From positions 1 through 32,578 of the forward strand of contig CAADGS010000042.1 of assembly GCA_900696615.1 (NCBI GenBank): 32,578 bases of DNA, in the 5' to 3' direction. The translations under genes and the position numbers were made by a program. The notes below the pieces were generated by a model, which saw only the letters and a list, made by a program, of their open reading frames with translations, did no database searches and was not told where the DNA came from. The DNA is from an uncultured beta proteobacterium (GTDB taxonomy: Bacteria; Pseudomonadota; Gammaproteobacteria; Burkholderiales; Nitrosomonadaceae). Positions 17,876-26,389 of the stretch are shown here, piece after piece. Each line of letters starts with the position of its first letter. Position 1 is the first letter of the stretch.

Positions 17876-18498
17876 TAAGAGCACTTGTATTGATTCCCAT
17901 TTTTTATTTACTATCAGGCTGTGCTGCTTTATATAAGCCAACAACATCAAATACCGCGGTATATGATTTGGGTATACAGCAACAGCGATCACAAAATGAA
18001 TCACGTTCCTTAAACCAAAAAACAAAAAGCCTCCTGGTTGTCGATGCTTCGGCGCCATCATGGCTGGATAATACTGCGATTCAATATCGCCTGCTTTATC
18101 ACAATCCTTCGCAAGCTTATACCTATGCCAATAGCCGCTGGAGAGCCCCGCCTGCAATCATATTGACGCAAATTATTCGCGACCGCATCATAACCAATAC
18201 AGGCGAACAAGTTGTCAAAAACAGCAGTGCAGCTAAAACTGATTACATCTTGCATCTTGAATTAGAAGAATTCATTCAGGCATTTGATACGATCAACGAC
18301 AGTCATGTAATCATCGGACTTCGTGCCAGCTTAATCGAACGAGGCTCACGAAATTTGCTTGCACAAAAAGATTTCACCATTAAAAAAGATTCCCCGACCG
18401 CAGATGCAGTCGGAGCTGTTCTGGCATTCGGTTCTGCAGGGAATCAATTGATTGGAGAATTAATTGATTGGTTAACCATGCAACTGTCATCCCGGTAA
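17872..18498 (+). CDS. ABC-type transport auxiliary lipoprotein (PqiC-like)
   Basis: A 208-residue probable outer-membrane lipoprotein with signal peptide and lipobox LSGC (C17). The mature part has the PqiC/DUF330-like pattern: LLVVDASAPSWLDNTAIQYRLLY, followed by WRAPPAIILTQIIRDRI and DYILHLELEEFIQAF. PqiC-type proteins partner MCE proteins in lipid traffic between the membranes. Here it replaces the MlaC shuttle expected in a classical mla operon. It is translationally coupled to mlaD by an ATGA overlap and ends the operon. Confidence 0.88.
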   Translation: MIRALVLIPIFYLLSGCAALYKPTTSNTAVYDLGIQQQRSQNESRSLNQKTKSLLVVDASAPSWLDNTAIQYRLLYHNPSQAYTYANSRWRAPPAIILTQIIRDRIITNTGEQVVKNSSAAKTDYILHLELEEFIQAFDTINDSHVIIGLRASLIERGSRNLLAQKDFTIKKDSPTADAVGAVLAFGSAGNQLIGELIDWLTMQLSSR

Positions 18499-18594
18499 CC
18501 CTATCGTTTATTCAAAAAAATGCTCATAAGTCAGATTAACTGGGTTTGCTGCTTATGTTAGTATCCAATAACACAATGTTATAAAGGTATTGCT

Positions 18595-18723
18595 GTGCGT
18601 TTATTACTGATTACCCTATCTTTTGCTTATCTTCTCAGTGCTTGCGGTTTGAAGGGGCCGCTATACTTACCGCCTGCTGATGATGTCGATCGTCCGTCAT
18701 CTACTGAAACTGATAAAAAATGA
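18595..18723 (+). CDS. lptM: Small LPS-assembly lipoprotein LptM (YifL)
   Basis: A 42-residue lipoprotein starting at GTG. The short signal peptide ends in a lipobox LSAC (C17), followed by GLKGPLYLPP, the hallmark of the YifL/LptM family, and a short acidic tail ending DKK. LptM helps mature the LptD/LptE LPS translocon in the outer membrane. AAAGG lies about nine bases before the GTG. The stop overlaps the lysA start (ATGA), the usual lptM-lysA arrangement in proteobacteria. The 96 bases before it separate it from the Mla-like operon. Confidence 0.9.
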   Translation: MRLLLITLSFAYLLSACGLKGPLYLPPADDVDRPSSTETDKK

Positions 18724-19973
18724 GCAATTCTTATGCATTTGGCTATCGTGGTAACGAACTCTTCGTAGAATCAGTACCCTTAAAACAGATAGCCGAAAAA
18801 TATGGCACACCTTGTTATGTTTATTCGCAAGCTGCTTTAACCCAGGCTTATCTGGAATTTGATCATGCCTTTACAAATCGCGATCATTTGATTTGTTATG
18901 CCGTAAAAGCCAACTCCAATATTGCCATACTCAATTTACTCGCGCGGCTCGGGAGTGGTTTCGACATTGTTTCAGGTGGCGAATTACATCGCGTCATCAA
19001 GGCTGGCGGAGACCCGAAGAAAACCGTTTTTTCTGGAGTAGGTAAAAGTATCAATGAAATGCGAATGGCTTTAGAAGCCGATATTTTATGTTTTAATGTC
19101 GAATCAGAAAGCGAATTAATTGCTTTAAACCGGACTGCCGAACTAATGGGCAAAATTGCTCCGGTTAGTTTGCGCGTAAATCCGGATGTCGACGCCCAAA
19201 CCCATCCCTACATCTCTACTGGCCTCAAGGAAAACAAATTTGGAATCCCGATAGACGAAGCTGAAAGAATTTATCAATCTGCTCAACGTTTCCCGCATAT
19301 CCGGTTTACTGGACTTGATTGTCATATTGGTTCGCAATTGACTACGCTAGAACCATTTCTGCAAGCAAGCGGCAAGCTGCTTAATCTACTTAAGAAATTG
19401 GAATCACTCGGTTTAGCGATTTCACATTTGGACTTAGGCGGGGGTTTGGGCATCCGATATGTTGATGAAGTACCGCCAAGCGTTCGAGATTACGTTACGG
19501 CATTGTGTAATACTGCTGGTCACATTAAACAGCGCATCTTAATCGAACCGGGTCGTTCTCTGGTTGGCAATTCAGGCTTGCTACTGACGCGTATTGAATA
19601 TCTCAAAAATACACCTGACCGTGATTTTGCCATAGTTGATGCGGCGATGAATGATTTGATGCGACCAGCATTGTACGATGCTTACCATGATATTCTTCCA
19701 GTCAACAAATCATCAACAGCAAGCAAAAACTATCAGGTAGTAGGTCCGGTATGTGAATCGGGAGATTTTTTAGGCCACGACCGGAAACTTGGCGTGGCGC
19801 AGGGTGATTTATTGGCTGTAATGTCTGCGGGTGCATACGGTATGAGTATGAGTTCAAATTATAATACCCGTCCACGTGCTGTTGAAGTCATGGTAGATAA
19901 AGACACTGTTCATGTTATCCGGAAGCGTGAAACTATCGACGAATTATTCTCTAACGAAGCGATTCTTCCGTGA
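18720..19973 (+). CDS. lysA: Diaminopimelate decarboxylase
   Basis: A PLP enzyme that decarboxylates meso-diaminopimelate to L-lysine, the last step of lysine synthesis. The 417-residue product has the alanine-racemase-like barrel with PLP Lys in YAVKANSN (K63), DCHIGSQ, the phosphate-binding LDLGGGLGI, ILIEPGRSLVGN, and the active-site CESGDFLGHDR. Length is normal. It starts inside the lptM stop and is probably co-transcribed with it. Confidence 0.97.
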   Translation: MSNSYAFGYRGNELFVESVPLKQIAEKYGTPCYVYSQAALTQAYLEFDHAFTNRDHLICYAVKANSNIAILNLLARLGSGFDIVSGGELHRVIKAGGDPKKTVFSGVGKSINEMRMALEADILCFNVESESELIALNRTAELMGKIAPVSLRVNPDVDAQTHPYISTGLKENKFGIPIDEAERIYQSAQRFPHIRFTGLDCHIGSQLTTLEPFLQASGKLLNLLKKLESLGLAISHLDLGGGLGIRYVDEVPPSVRDYVTALCNTAGHIKQRILIEPGRSLVGNSGLLLTRIEYLKNTPDRDFAIVDAAMNDLMRPALYDAYHDILPVNKSSTASKNYQVVGPVCESGDFLGHDRKLGVAQGDLLAVMSAGAYGMSMSSNYNTRPRAVEVMVDKDTVHVIRKRETIDELFSNEAILP

Positions 19974-20042
19974 TACATGGCATAAAATCTGTCCGCATCC
20001 ACAATTAATGTATTATGTTTATTGCCCTACGATATATCAGTA

Positions 20043-21113
20043 ATGACAACTTTATCTTTAATGGATGATGAGCAGTATCAGGATCATATCCTGCAGGGGG
20101 TATCGCGAACGTTCGCTTTAACGATTCCACAATTACCTGGCGCGCTATGCCGTGTTATCGGCAATGCCTATCTTCTATGCCGTATTACCGACACGATTGA
20201 AGACGACAATGCTTTAACTTCTGAACAAACCCGGCAACTATCGCAGATGTTTGCTGACGTAGTCTGCGGCCATGCATCGGCTGAGGAATTTGCGCAAACG
20301 TTATATCCTCTCCTTTCCGACCATACTATTCCGGCTGAACATGATTTAATTAAAAATACGCCAGCAATTATTCGCATTACACACAGTTTCAATTCTACAC
20401 AGCGCAGTGCTCTAGAGCGTTGTGTTCGTATCATGGCACGGGGCATGTCTGATTATCAGGAGACCGAATCTCTGCAGGGATTGGATAATCTAAATGCGAT
20501 GAATCAATATTGCTATTATGTTGCAGGAGTAGTGGGTGAAATGCTGACCGAGCTTTTTTGCGATTACTCCCCGGAAATCAACATGCATAAAACGGCATTG
20601 ATGAAACTTTCGGTGTCCTTCGGGCAAGGACTGCAGATGACGAATATCCTAAAGGATATTTGGGATGATCGCAGGCGCGGCGCTTGCTGGCTGCCTCAAG
20701 ATATTTTCGCCAAGCATGGATTTAATCTCCAAGATCTACGCCCTGGAATGTCCGATATTAACTTTCAGACTGGATTGATAGAATTATTAGGGATTGCTAA
20801 AAGTCATTTACAAAATGCTTTGCACTATACCAGCCTGATTCCGGCTCAAGAAACAGGGATTCGACGTTTTTGTCTGTGGGCGATCGGAATGGCTATCTTG
20901 ACACTCAACAAAATCAACCAGAACCGAGACTTCTCTGAAGGCGTACAAGTTAAAATCACCCGAAGCAATGTCAAAGCTACTATCATTGTTACCAGTTTAT
21001 TTGCACGCTATGATAAAGCGCTCGAATTACTTTTTAAGCTTATTTCCAGAAATCTGCCTGATGTCGAGATACATAAAGAAATTCTGTTCAATGATCAAAC
21101 AAAAAACCGATAA
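20043..21113 (+). CDS. Squalene synthase-type farnesyl-diphosphate farnesyltransferase
   Basis: A trans-isoprenyl head-to-head synthase that probably couples two farnesyl diphosphates to squalene for hopanoid synthesis. The 356-residue protein has SRTFALTIPQLP, the first Asp-rich motif RITDTIEDD, the YCYYVAGVVGEMLTELF helix and the second motif NILKDIWDDRRRG. Its length and the C-terminal hydrophobic segment followed by a KITR-containing stretch resemble the eukaryotic-type squalene synthase more than the roughly 280-residue HpnC/HpnD pair. I chose the ATG at 20043; a TTG at 20022 and an ATG at 20061 are alternatives, and none has a clear Shine-Dalgarno. hpnA follows after three bases, supporting a hopanoid role. 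Confidence 0.85.
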   Translation: MTTLSLMDDEQYQDHILQGVSRTFALTIPQLPGALCRVIGNAYLLCRITDTIEDDNALTSEQTRQLSQMFADVVCGHASAEEFAQTLYPLLSDHTIPAEHDLIKNTPAIIRITHSFNSTQRSALERCVRIMARGMSDYQETESLQGLDNLNAMNQYCYYVAGVVGEMLTELFCDYSPEINMHKTALMKLSVSFGQGLQMTNILKDIWDDRRRGACWLPQDIFAKHGFNLQDLRPGMSDINFQTGLIELLGIAKSHLQNALHYTSLIPAQETGIRRFCLWAIGMAILTLNKINQNRDFSEGVQVKITRSNVKATIIVTSLFARYDKALELLFKLISRNLPDVEIHKEILFNDQTKNR

Positions 21114-21116
21114 CCT

Positions 21117-22109
21117 ATGAAATCACTCGTTACAGGCGCGACTGGATTTCTTGGCTCGGCTGTAATGCGCTGCCTATTAACTGCCGGACATGAAGTGCGA
21201 GTATTGGTAAGGCCTAACAGCAATCGGAAAAATCTTGAGAATCTACCCATAGAAATTTCTGAAGGTGACTTGCTGGATCAGCATTCACTTAATCGAGCTG
21301 TCAAAAACTGCGACAATTTATTTCATGTCGCCGCTGATTATCGGCTATGGGTTCCTGATCCGCAAACAATGAATGCGATTAACGTTGATGGCACGCAGGC
21401 ACTTATTACGGCTGCTGCACAAGCAGGTATAAAACGTATGGTTTACACGAGCAGTGTTGCCACCTTGGGCTTGACTGCGGATGGTTCTCCGGCTAATGAG
21501 GAAACGCCTTGTAACTTCGCGACTATTGCGGGATATTACAAGCGTTCAAAATATCAGGCCGAACAAGTCGTTAAGAAGTTGACTGACGATTATCAATTAC
21601 CTCTAATCATCGTCAATCCATCCACGCCTATCGGTCCGTGCGATGTTCGGCCTACACCCACCGGGCGTATTGTTTTGGATACGATCAACAGGCGCATGCC
21701 TGCCTATATCGATACCGGTTTAAATATTGCGCACGTAGACGATATTGCCTATGGGCATTTACTAGCATTTGAACATGGCAAGTATGGTGAGCGTTATATC
21801 TTGGGCGGTGATAACATGATGTTATTGCAGATTCTGAATAGCATTGATGAAATAATCGGGGTAACTACCAGCCGTATCAAATTACCTGCAAATTTGATGC
21901 TACCCGTAGCATGGTGCATGGAAAAAATCGCCACCGTCACGCAGTCTGAACCAAGAGCAACATTGGATGGTATACGCATGGCTAAGAAGCTTATGTTTTT
22001 CTCCAGTGAAAAAGCGTGCCGTGAATTGGGCTATCGATACCGCCCCGCCATTGAAGCACTAAAAGATGCTGTGTCTTGGTTCAAAAATAACGGTTATTGT
22101 GAGTATTAG
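21117..22109 (+). CDS. hpnA: Hopanoid-associated sugar epimerase HpnA
   Basis: A 330-residue NAD(P)-dependent short-chain (extended SDR) enzyme. It has the Rossmann motif TGATGFLG (7-14), VAADYRLW, the catalytic-type YTSSVATLG, YYKRSK with Tyr and Lys of the active site, and NPSTPIGPCDVRPTPTGR, which is typical of HpnA. HpnA is a hopanoid-cluster enzyme thought to act on side-chain sugars. It is three bases downstream of the squalene synthase gene, with which it forms an operon. No shc or other hpn gene lies in the window. Confidence 0.93.
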   Translation: MKSLVTGATGFLGSAVMRCLLTAGHEVRVLVRPNSNRKNLENLPIEISEGDLLDQHSLNRAVKNCDNLFHVAADYRLWVPDPQTMNAINVDGTQALITAAAQAGIKRMVYTSSVATLGLTADGSPANEETPCNFATIAGYYKRSKYQAEQVVKKLTDDYQLPLIIVNPSTPIGPCDVRPTPTGRIVLDTINRRMPAYIDTGLNIAHVDDIAYGHLLAFEHGKYGERYILGGDNMMLLQILNSIDEIIGVTTSRIKLPANLMLPVAWCMEKIATVTQSEPRATLDGIRMAKKLMFFSSEKACRELGYRYRPAIEALKDAVSWFKNNGYCEY

Positions 22110-22166
22110 TTAAGTTTTAAACGCATAAGCTAACCAAATTCCCCTCTTTCTATTGCACCTAATACC

Positions 22167-22490
22167 CTAAAATGGCAGTTTGAACCCCGCCGGCAAACCT
22201 AATCCACTGGTAAATTCCGCCATTTTTTCTTGAGTGGTTGATTCAACTCGCCGCACTGCATCGTTAAAAGCTGCTGCCACAAGATCTTCAAGCATTTCCT
22301 TGTCATCCCCGACAAGGCTGCTATCAATATCCACCCTTTTAACATCATGTCGGCACGTCATAACGACTTTGACCATACCGGCACCGGATTGGCCTTCAAC
22401 TTCAATTGTGGCAAGTTTTTCCTGCATTTGACGCATATTTTCTTGTACCATTTGCGCCTGTTTCATCATATTCCCTATATTACCTCTCAT
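22167..22490 (-). CDS. ybaB: YbaB/EbfC family nucleoid-associated protein
   Basis: A 107-residue DNA-binding protein that forms small dimers, with a helical N-terminus ([19 protein letters not shown]) and the conserved [14 protein letters not shown] and [12 protein letters not shown]. The start at 22490 is set by a strong Shine-Dalgarno AAAGGAGG eight bases upstream. A longer frame from 22514 would add eight residues read from the dnaX tail. It overlaps the dnaX 3' end by 11 bases. The dnaX-ybaB pair is widely conserved; recR, the usual third gene, does not follow, since hpnA converges from the other strand. Confidence 0.95.
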   Translation of the reverse strand: MRGNIGNMMKQAQMVQENMRQMQEKLATIEVEGQSGAGMVKVVMTCRHDVKRVDIDSSLVGDDKEMLEDLVAAAFNDAVRRVESTTQEKMAEFTSGLGLPAGFKLPF

Positions 22491-24111
22491 TTTTACTGCC
22501 TCCTTTATTATCAATAGGTTTAATTGAAGGAACGATCAATTGTGCATCGAACTGCTCGATCAAGTCTTGCACCGTAGCATCTTCCTCAATTGCTGCAATG
22601 GCTTCTGCTTGCTTATGTTCTTGTTGGCGCTGTATTATCGCTGCCGGAATCTGCTCTGCGACATCATTGTCGATAGAAAAATTAAGCGCCACAGTCTTGC
22701 CGAAATAATTATTCAGCAGTGTTTGAATTTTATCCTGGTATTTCTTATCCAGTAAGTGTTTATGCATTTCCGGTACGCACAATTCAATTTTATCCGCAGA
22801 AAGAAATTTAGCTTTGCTATGATGCGCTAACATTTTTGCCATTCCGGTTAGTTTTAAGTGCTGAATCAACTGCGGCCAATCCAGGTTGACTGAAGCCATG
22901 ACAGTGGCTTGCTCCGGTTGTTGTGAAGCATGTTCCATTTTTACGCACGCTTCGCCATCCATCAATTTAAATTGGTTATTGTCCGTTGTCGGCGCTTGTG
23001 ATAATTGCCGATGGTCATCCCCCTCATCCGGCATAAATGTCAGCATTCGTATGAGCGTCATAGTAAAGCCGGCATATTCATCCGGTGCCAAACTCAAGTC
23101 ATTGCGCCCATGCAATGCGATTTGATAAAACAATTGGATGTCTTCAGGTTTATAAGTTTGTGCCAGAGAAACAATACGTTCAAAATCGGGGGTATCTTCA
23201 TTAATTGCTTGTGGAACGGTTTGAATTAACGCAATCCGATGCAATAAGGTCGCCAGATCCTGTAGAACTGAGTCAAATTCGTAGCAGTGGGCTTCCATTG
23301 CATCAGCCAATGCTAACAATCGCGGACCGTTCTTTTGTGCCAAAGCGTCCAATAAATCAAAAAGATGACCTTGATCAACGATTCCAAGCATGTCCCGCAC
23401 TATGGTTTCTTCAATTTTACCTTCGCCAAAAGCAATAGCTTGGTCCAGCAAACTGAGAGCATCGCGCATGCTGCCTTGTGCAGCGCGTGCGATTAATTGC
23501 AGCGATGACGCGTCATTAGCTATTTTTTCTTGCAGTAATATTTGTTCAAGGCGATCAGCAATCTGTGGTTGCGGAATTTGCTTTAGATTAAATTGTAAAC
23601 AGCGTGAAAGAACCGTGATCGGTATTTTCTGTGGATCGGTGGTTGCCAAAATGAACTTGACATGCTCAGGTGGTTCTTCCAATGTCTTTAGCATTGCATT
23701 GAATGCCGATTTCGAAAGCATATGAGCTTCATCAATAATATAAATCTTGTAGTGCGAACTGGTTGGCGCGTACAAGGCATTTTCCAGTAACTCGCGCATA
23801 TTATCGACTTGCGTGTTAGATGCCGCATCCAATTCAATGAGATCGATAAAGCTTCCGCTATCGATCTGCTGACATGCTGGACAAACTCCGCAAGGTGTTG
23901 CGGTAACACCCGTTTCACAATTCAATGACTTCGCAAGAATTCGCGCGATGGTCGTTTTACCAACGCCGCGAGTACCCGTTAATAAGTAAGCATGATGCAA
24001 TCGGTTTTGCGTAAGCGCATTAGTAAGTGCCCTCACTACATGCTCTTGTCCGGTTAATTCAGAAAATTTTTTGGGGCGCCACTTACGCGCAAGGACTTGT
24101 GTACTTAGCAC
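22480..24111 (-). CDS. dnaX: DNA polymerase III subunit tau/gamma
   Basis: DnaX is the clamp-loader ATPase of the replicative polymerase. From GTG at 24111 the product has 543 residues: [15 protein letters not shown] at the N-terminus, Walker A GTRGVGKT (46-53), a zinc site (C65, C74, C77, C80), Walker B IIDEAH (125-130) and sensor region LSRCLQF, then the collar domain and a divergent tau tail. The frame stays open to a TTG at 24210, but that extension would lie inside the SRP RNA, and the family starts at M[11 protein letters not shown], so the GTG is preferred although it has no clear Shine-Dalgarno. No A-AAA-AAG-type slippery heptamer was found for a gamma form. ybaB follows. Confidence 0.95.
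   Translation of the reverse strand: MLSTQVLARKWRPKKFSELTGQEHVVRALTNALTQNRLHHAYLLTGTRGVGKTTIARILAKSLNCETGVTATPCGVCPACQQIDSGSFIDLIELDAASNTQVDNMRELLENALYAPTSSHYKIYIIDEAHMLSKSAFNAMLKTLEEPPEHVKFILATTDPQKIPITVLSRCLQFNLKQIPQPQIADRLEQILLQEKIANDASSLQLIARAAQGSMRDALSLLDQAIAFGEGKIEETIVRDMLGIVDQGHLFDLLDALAQKNGPRLLALADAMEAHCYEFDSVLQDLATLLHRIALIQTVPQAINEDTPDFERIVSLAQTYKPEDIQLFYQIALHGRNDLSLAPDEYAGFTMTLIRMLTFMPDEGDDHRQLSQAPTTDNNQFKLMDGEACVKMEHASQQPEQATVMASVNLDWPQLIQHLKLTGMAKMLAHHSKAKFLSADKIELCVPEMHKHLLDKKYQDKIQTLLNNYFGKTVALNFSIDNDVAEQIPAAIIQRQQEHKQAEAIAAIEEDATVQDLIEQFDAQLIVPSIKPIDNKGGSKNER
22499..22506 (-). promoter_or_regulatory. Ribosome binding site of ybaB
   Basis: On the minus strand AAAGGAGG lies eight bases before the ATG at 22490, inside the last codons of dnaX. 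It decides the ybaB start. Confidence 0.8.
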
Positions 24112-24183
24112 TTTATTGATTGAGCTGGAAATAGCTTGGAGACTGATTAAATTAATAAATAGCCCGAAAAATAAAGAACTGGC

Positions 24184-24279
24184 GGCGAGCCAGACCCCCG
24201 GCACTCGCAATAAACAGCTGTGGCTGCTTCCTTCCGGACCTGACCAGATTCACCATCTTGCAATGCGGGGAGGCCCGCC
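24184..24279 (-). ncRNA. ffs: 4.5S signal recognition particle RNA
   Basis: The minus strand carries GTCAGGTCCGGAAGGAAGC, the nearly invariant apical part of the bacterial small SRP RNA with its GGAA tetraloop and the Ffh-binding internal loops. The ends pair: GGCGGGCC at 24279-24272 with GGCTCGCC at 24191-24184, giving a hairpin of about 96 bases like E. coli 4.5S RNA. It guides co-translational membrane targeting with Ffh. It lies 72 bases upstream of dnaX on the same strand, a known bacterial arrangement. Exact ends are uncertain by a few bases. Confidence 0.95.
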
Positions 24280-24282
24280 ATA

Positions 24283-24317
24283 AATATAAAAAACTTAATA
24301 TGATAGCTTCACTATCA
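24283..24317 (-). promoter_or_regulatory. Probable promoter region of the SRP RNA gene
   Basis: On the minus strand a TATATT (24288-24283) sits a few bases before the expected 5' end of the RNA and can serve as the -10 box. Upstream lies a perfect inverted repeat TGATAG-CTTCA-CTATCA (24301-24317) covering the -35 position. No good -35 hexamer is visible. Confidence 0.4.
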
Positions 24318-24472
24318 TTGAAAGCGCCCAAAGTATACCAGTAGATGATCGATTACTCCAATTGCGTGTGCAATAATTTATTAATATCCATTATTGCAGA
24401 ATGGAATATCCTTGGAACAATAGCTATCTATTCACAAACCGCCAAACGAAAATATAAGAACAGGAAGCTGCA

Positions 24473-24489
24473 TTTGCATCAAATGCAAA
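24473..24489. promoter_or_regulatory. 17-bp perfect palindrome upstream of the HD-GYP gene
   Basis: TTTGCAT-CAA-ATGCAAA is a perfect 7-bp inverted repeat with a three-base spacer, 60 bases before the HD-GYP start. A TATAGT at 24506-24511 could be a -10 box whose -35 position would fall on the palindrome. The geometry suits a repressor dimer site, but the regulator is unknown. The rest of the 24318-24549 gap shows no convincing gene: a 70-codon open frame there has no Shine-Dalgarno or recognisable similarity. Confidence 0.4.
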
Positions 24490-24549
24490 ATAAATTCAAA
24501 TTAGCTATAGTTATCATCAACTGCCTTTCACTTGCACTGGATTGGTTTT

Positions 24550-25677
24550 ATGTTTGACCATCGCGATCACCTTGACGATTTAAATAAGCAACTTCCATTG
24601 AAGGACAAACTTGTCAGTGCACTCAGCACGATACAAGAAAAATTTCCGTTTATATCGCGCATCGCGATTACGCTTTATGATCCTGAAACCAAGATACTTA
24701 AAACCTATTTGGACAGCAGCGGAGATGATAAACCATTAGCGCATTATCAAGCACGCTTAGATGATGCTCCTTCGTTAAAGGAAATTCTTGAAAAAGGCAT
24801 GCCTCGCGTTGTCAATAACTTAGTTACTTTTGAAAATGGTAACCATGAGCATACACAGAGAATCGGACGCCAAGGCTATGCCGCAAGCTACACCATGCCC
24901 ATTTTCCATTCAGGTGATTTGATTGGTTTCTTATTTTTCAATTCTTATCAGACCAATGTTTTCGATGAAAATGTGTTGAATATACTGGATATTTTTGGTC
25001 ATCTGATTTCACTGATGATTATCAATGACCTGTCAGCGTTGAAGATGATGAATGCCGCTATTAAAACGACTAGCAACATAACCCACCTTCGAGATCCTGA
25101 AACAGGTAGCCATCTTGATCGAATGTCTCGTTATAGCCGCTTAATTGCTGAATCGCTTGCGAACAAATACCAACTCGACGATGTGTACATCGAACGTATT
25201 TTTATGTTTTCTCCACTGCATGATATTGGAAAAATTTCAATACCCGATCGCATCCTATTGAAACCCGGACCGTTGGATAGCGCCGAAAGATTGGTTATGA
25301 ACACGCATGCGCGTAAAGGAAGAGAAATGATTGACGATCTGATTTCAAATTTTGGACTACATCGCATTAACGGTATCGATATTTTAAAAAATATCGCCGA
25401 ATTTCATCACGAAGCTGTGAATGGGAGTGGTTATCCCAGCGCAAAAACCTGTCAGGAAATTCCATTGGAAGCACGCATAGTTGCTGTTGCCGATGTGTTC
25501 GATGCATTGACCTCACGCCGCCCGTACAAAGACGCTTGGAGTAACGACAAAGCATTTGACATGCTTAATCAACTTGCCGGAGAAAAACTGGATAGCGATT
25601 GTGTCAACGCATTGATTGAAAATCGAGAGCAAGTCGAATTGATTCAGCAGCAGTTCAGAGAAAATATATATGGCTAA
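24550..25677 (+). CDS. GAF plus HD-GYP domain protein, probable cyclic-di-GMP phosphodiesterase
   Basis: A 375-residue cytoplasmic protein without membrane segments. Residues about 20-165 resemble a GAF sensor domain (ISRIAITLYDP; SYTMPIFHSGDLIGFLFF). The rest is an HD-GYP domain with all expected catalytic elements: His in GSHLDRMSRYS, HDIGK (H224, D225), His in NTHARKG, HH (286-287), GYP (294-296) and VADVFDALTSRRPYKDAW. It should therefore hydrolyse cyclic-di-GMP in response to a ligand bound by the GAF part; the ligand is unknown. I chose the ATG at 24550 rather than a TTG six codons upstream. The gene stands alone, convergent with rdgB. Confidence 0.92.
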   Translation: MFDHRDHLDDLNKQLPLKDKLVSALSTIQEKFPFISRIAITLYDPETKILKTYLDSSGDDKPLAHYQARLDDAPSLKEILEKGMPRVVNNLVTFENGNHEHTQRIGRQGYAASYTMPIFHSGDLIGFLFFNSYQTNVFDENVLNILDIFGHLISLMIINDLSALKMMNAAIKTTSNITHLRDPETGSHLDRMSRYSRLIAESLANKYQLDDVYIERIFMFSPLHDIGKISIPDRILLKPGPLDSAERLVMNTHARKGREMIDDLISNFGLHRINGIDILKNIAEFHHEAVNGSGYPSAKTCQEIPLEARIVAVADVFDALTSRRPYKDAWSNDKAFDMLNQLAGEKLDSDCVNALIENREQVELIQQQFRENIYG

Positions 25678-25748
25678 TAAGCGGAACAATGAATGAAAGT
25701 TTCTGTACAAATATAAATAATAAATCTGAAAAATTCGAAAACCGTATT

Positions 25749-25787
25749 CTTCAAATCTGTTTGTTGTATTTCGAGTTTGAAGCTTTT
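25749..25787 (+). terminator. Possible terminator after the HD-GYP gene
   Basis: CTTCAAA (25749-25755) pairs with TTTGAAG (25776-25782) around a 20-base loop, followed by CTTTTT. The stem is short and AT-rich, so this is a weak intrinsic terminator candidate between the convergent HD-GYP and rdgB genes. Confidence 0.35.
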
Positions 25788-26389
25788 TAAAAATTATCGG
25801 CTTGTAAAATTTTTACTAGTTTCGCCAGCGCTTGACCTCGGTGGCTAATTTTATTTTTATGTTGTGCGGATAATTCGGCTGAAGTTTTATCAAGTTCCGG
25901 TAAATAAAAATAAGGATCGTAGCCGAAGCCTCCGGTACCGCGCGGCTGCTCTACGATTTCACCGTGCCATGAGCCGTCAACAATGATCGGCTGTGGATCG
26001 TTGGCATGGCGCATCAGTACGATTACACAGTAATAATACGCGTGGCGATCAGTTCTGCTGTGCAGCGCCTCGATTAATTGCAAATTGTTACGGACATCAG
26101 ACCTGGGTTCTCCGGCAAAGCGCGCGGAATTAACTCCGGGAGCACCATCAAGTGCGTTAACGCAGATGCCGGAATCATCTGCAAGAGCAGGGAGATTTGA
26201 GCAGTAGCTTGCATGACGGGCCTTGGCGAGTGCGTTCTCAATAAAGGTCTGGTGCGGTTCATCAACTTCATCAACATCAAATTGTGATTGAGTCATGACT
26301 TCGATCTCCAGCGGTGCCAGCAACTCACCGATCTCACGCAGTTTACCTTTATTGTTGCTAGCAATGACCAGTTTTGCCAGTTTATTCAT
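25787..26389 (-). CDS. rdgB: Non-canonical purine NTP pyrophosphatase (RdgB/HAM1)
   Basis: A house-cleaning enzyme that hydrolyses dITP, XTP and ITP to monophosphates, keeping deaminated purines out of nucleic acids. The 200-residue product has the substrate-binding [12 protein letters not shown] near the N-terminus, [14 protein letters not shown], the metal-binding LADDSGICV, and GFGYDPYF with SHRGQAL near the C-terminus, all hallmarks of the family. It overlaps rph by 8 bases and is the last gene of a map-rph-rdgB unit. Confidence 0.96.
   Translation of the reverse strand: MNKLAKLVIASNNKGKLREIGELLAPLEIEVMTQSQFDVDEVDEPHQTFIENALAKARHASYCSNLPALADDSGICVNALDGAPGVNSARFAGEPRSDVRNNLQLIEALHSRTDRHAYYYCVIVLMRHANDPQPIIVDGSWHGEIVEQPRGTGGFGYDPYFYLPELDKTSAELSAQHKNKISHRGQALAKLVKILQADNF

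Noticed and set aside
22480-24111. Programmed frameshift in dnaX producing a gamma form
   Set aside because: No A-AAA-AAG-like slippery heptamer was found; only a five-A run near 22940 on the minus strand.
24345-24557. 70-codon frame upstream of the HD-GYP gene
   Set aside because: No Shine-Dalgarno, no recognisable motif, and it overlaps the palindrome and the true start of the HD-GYP gene.
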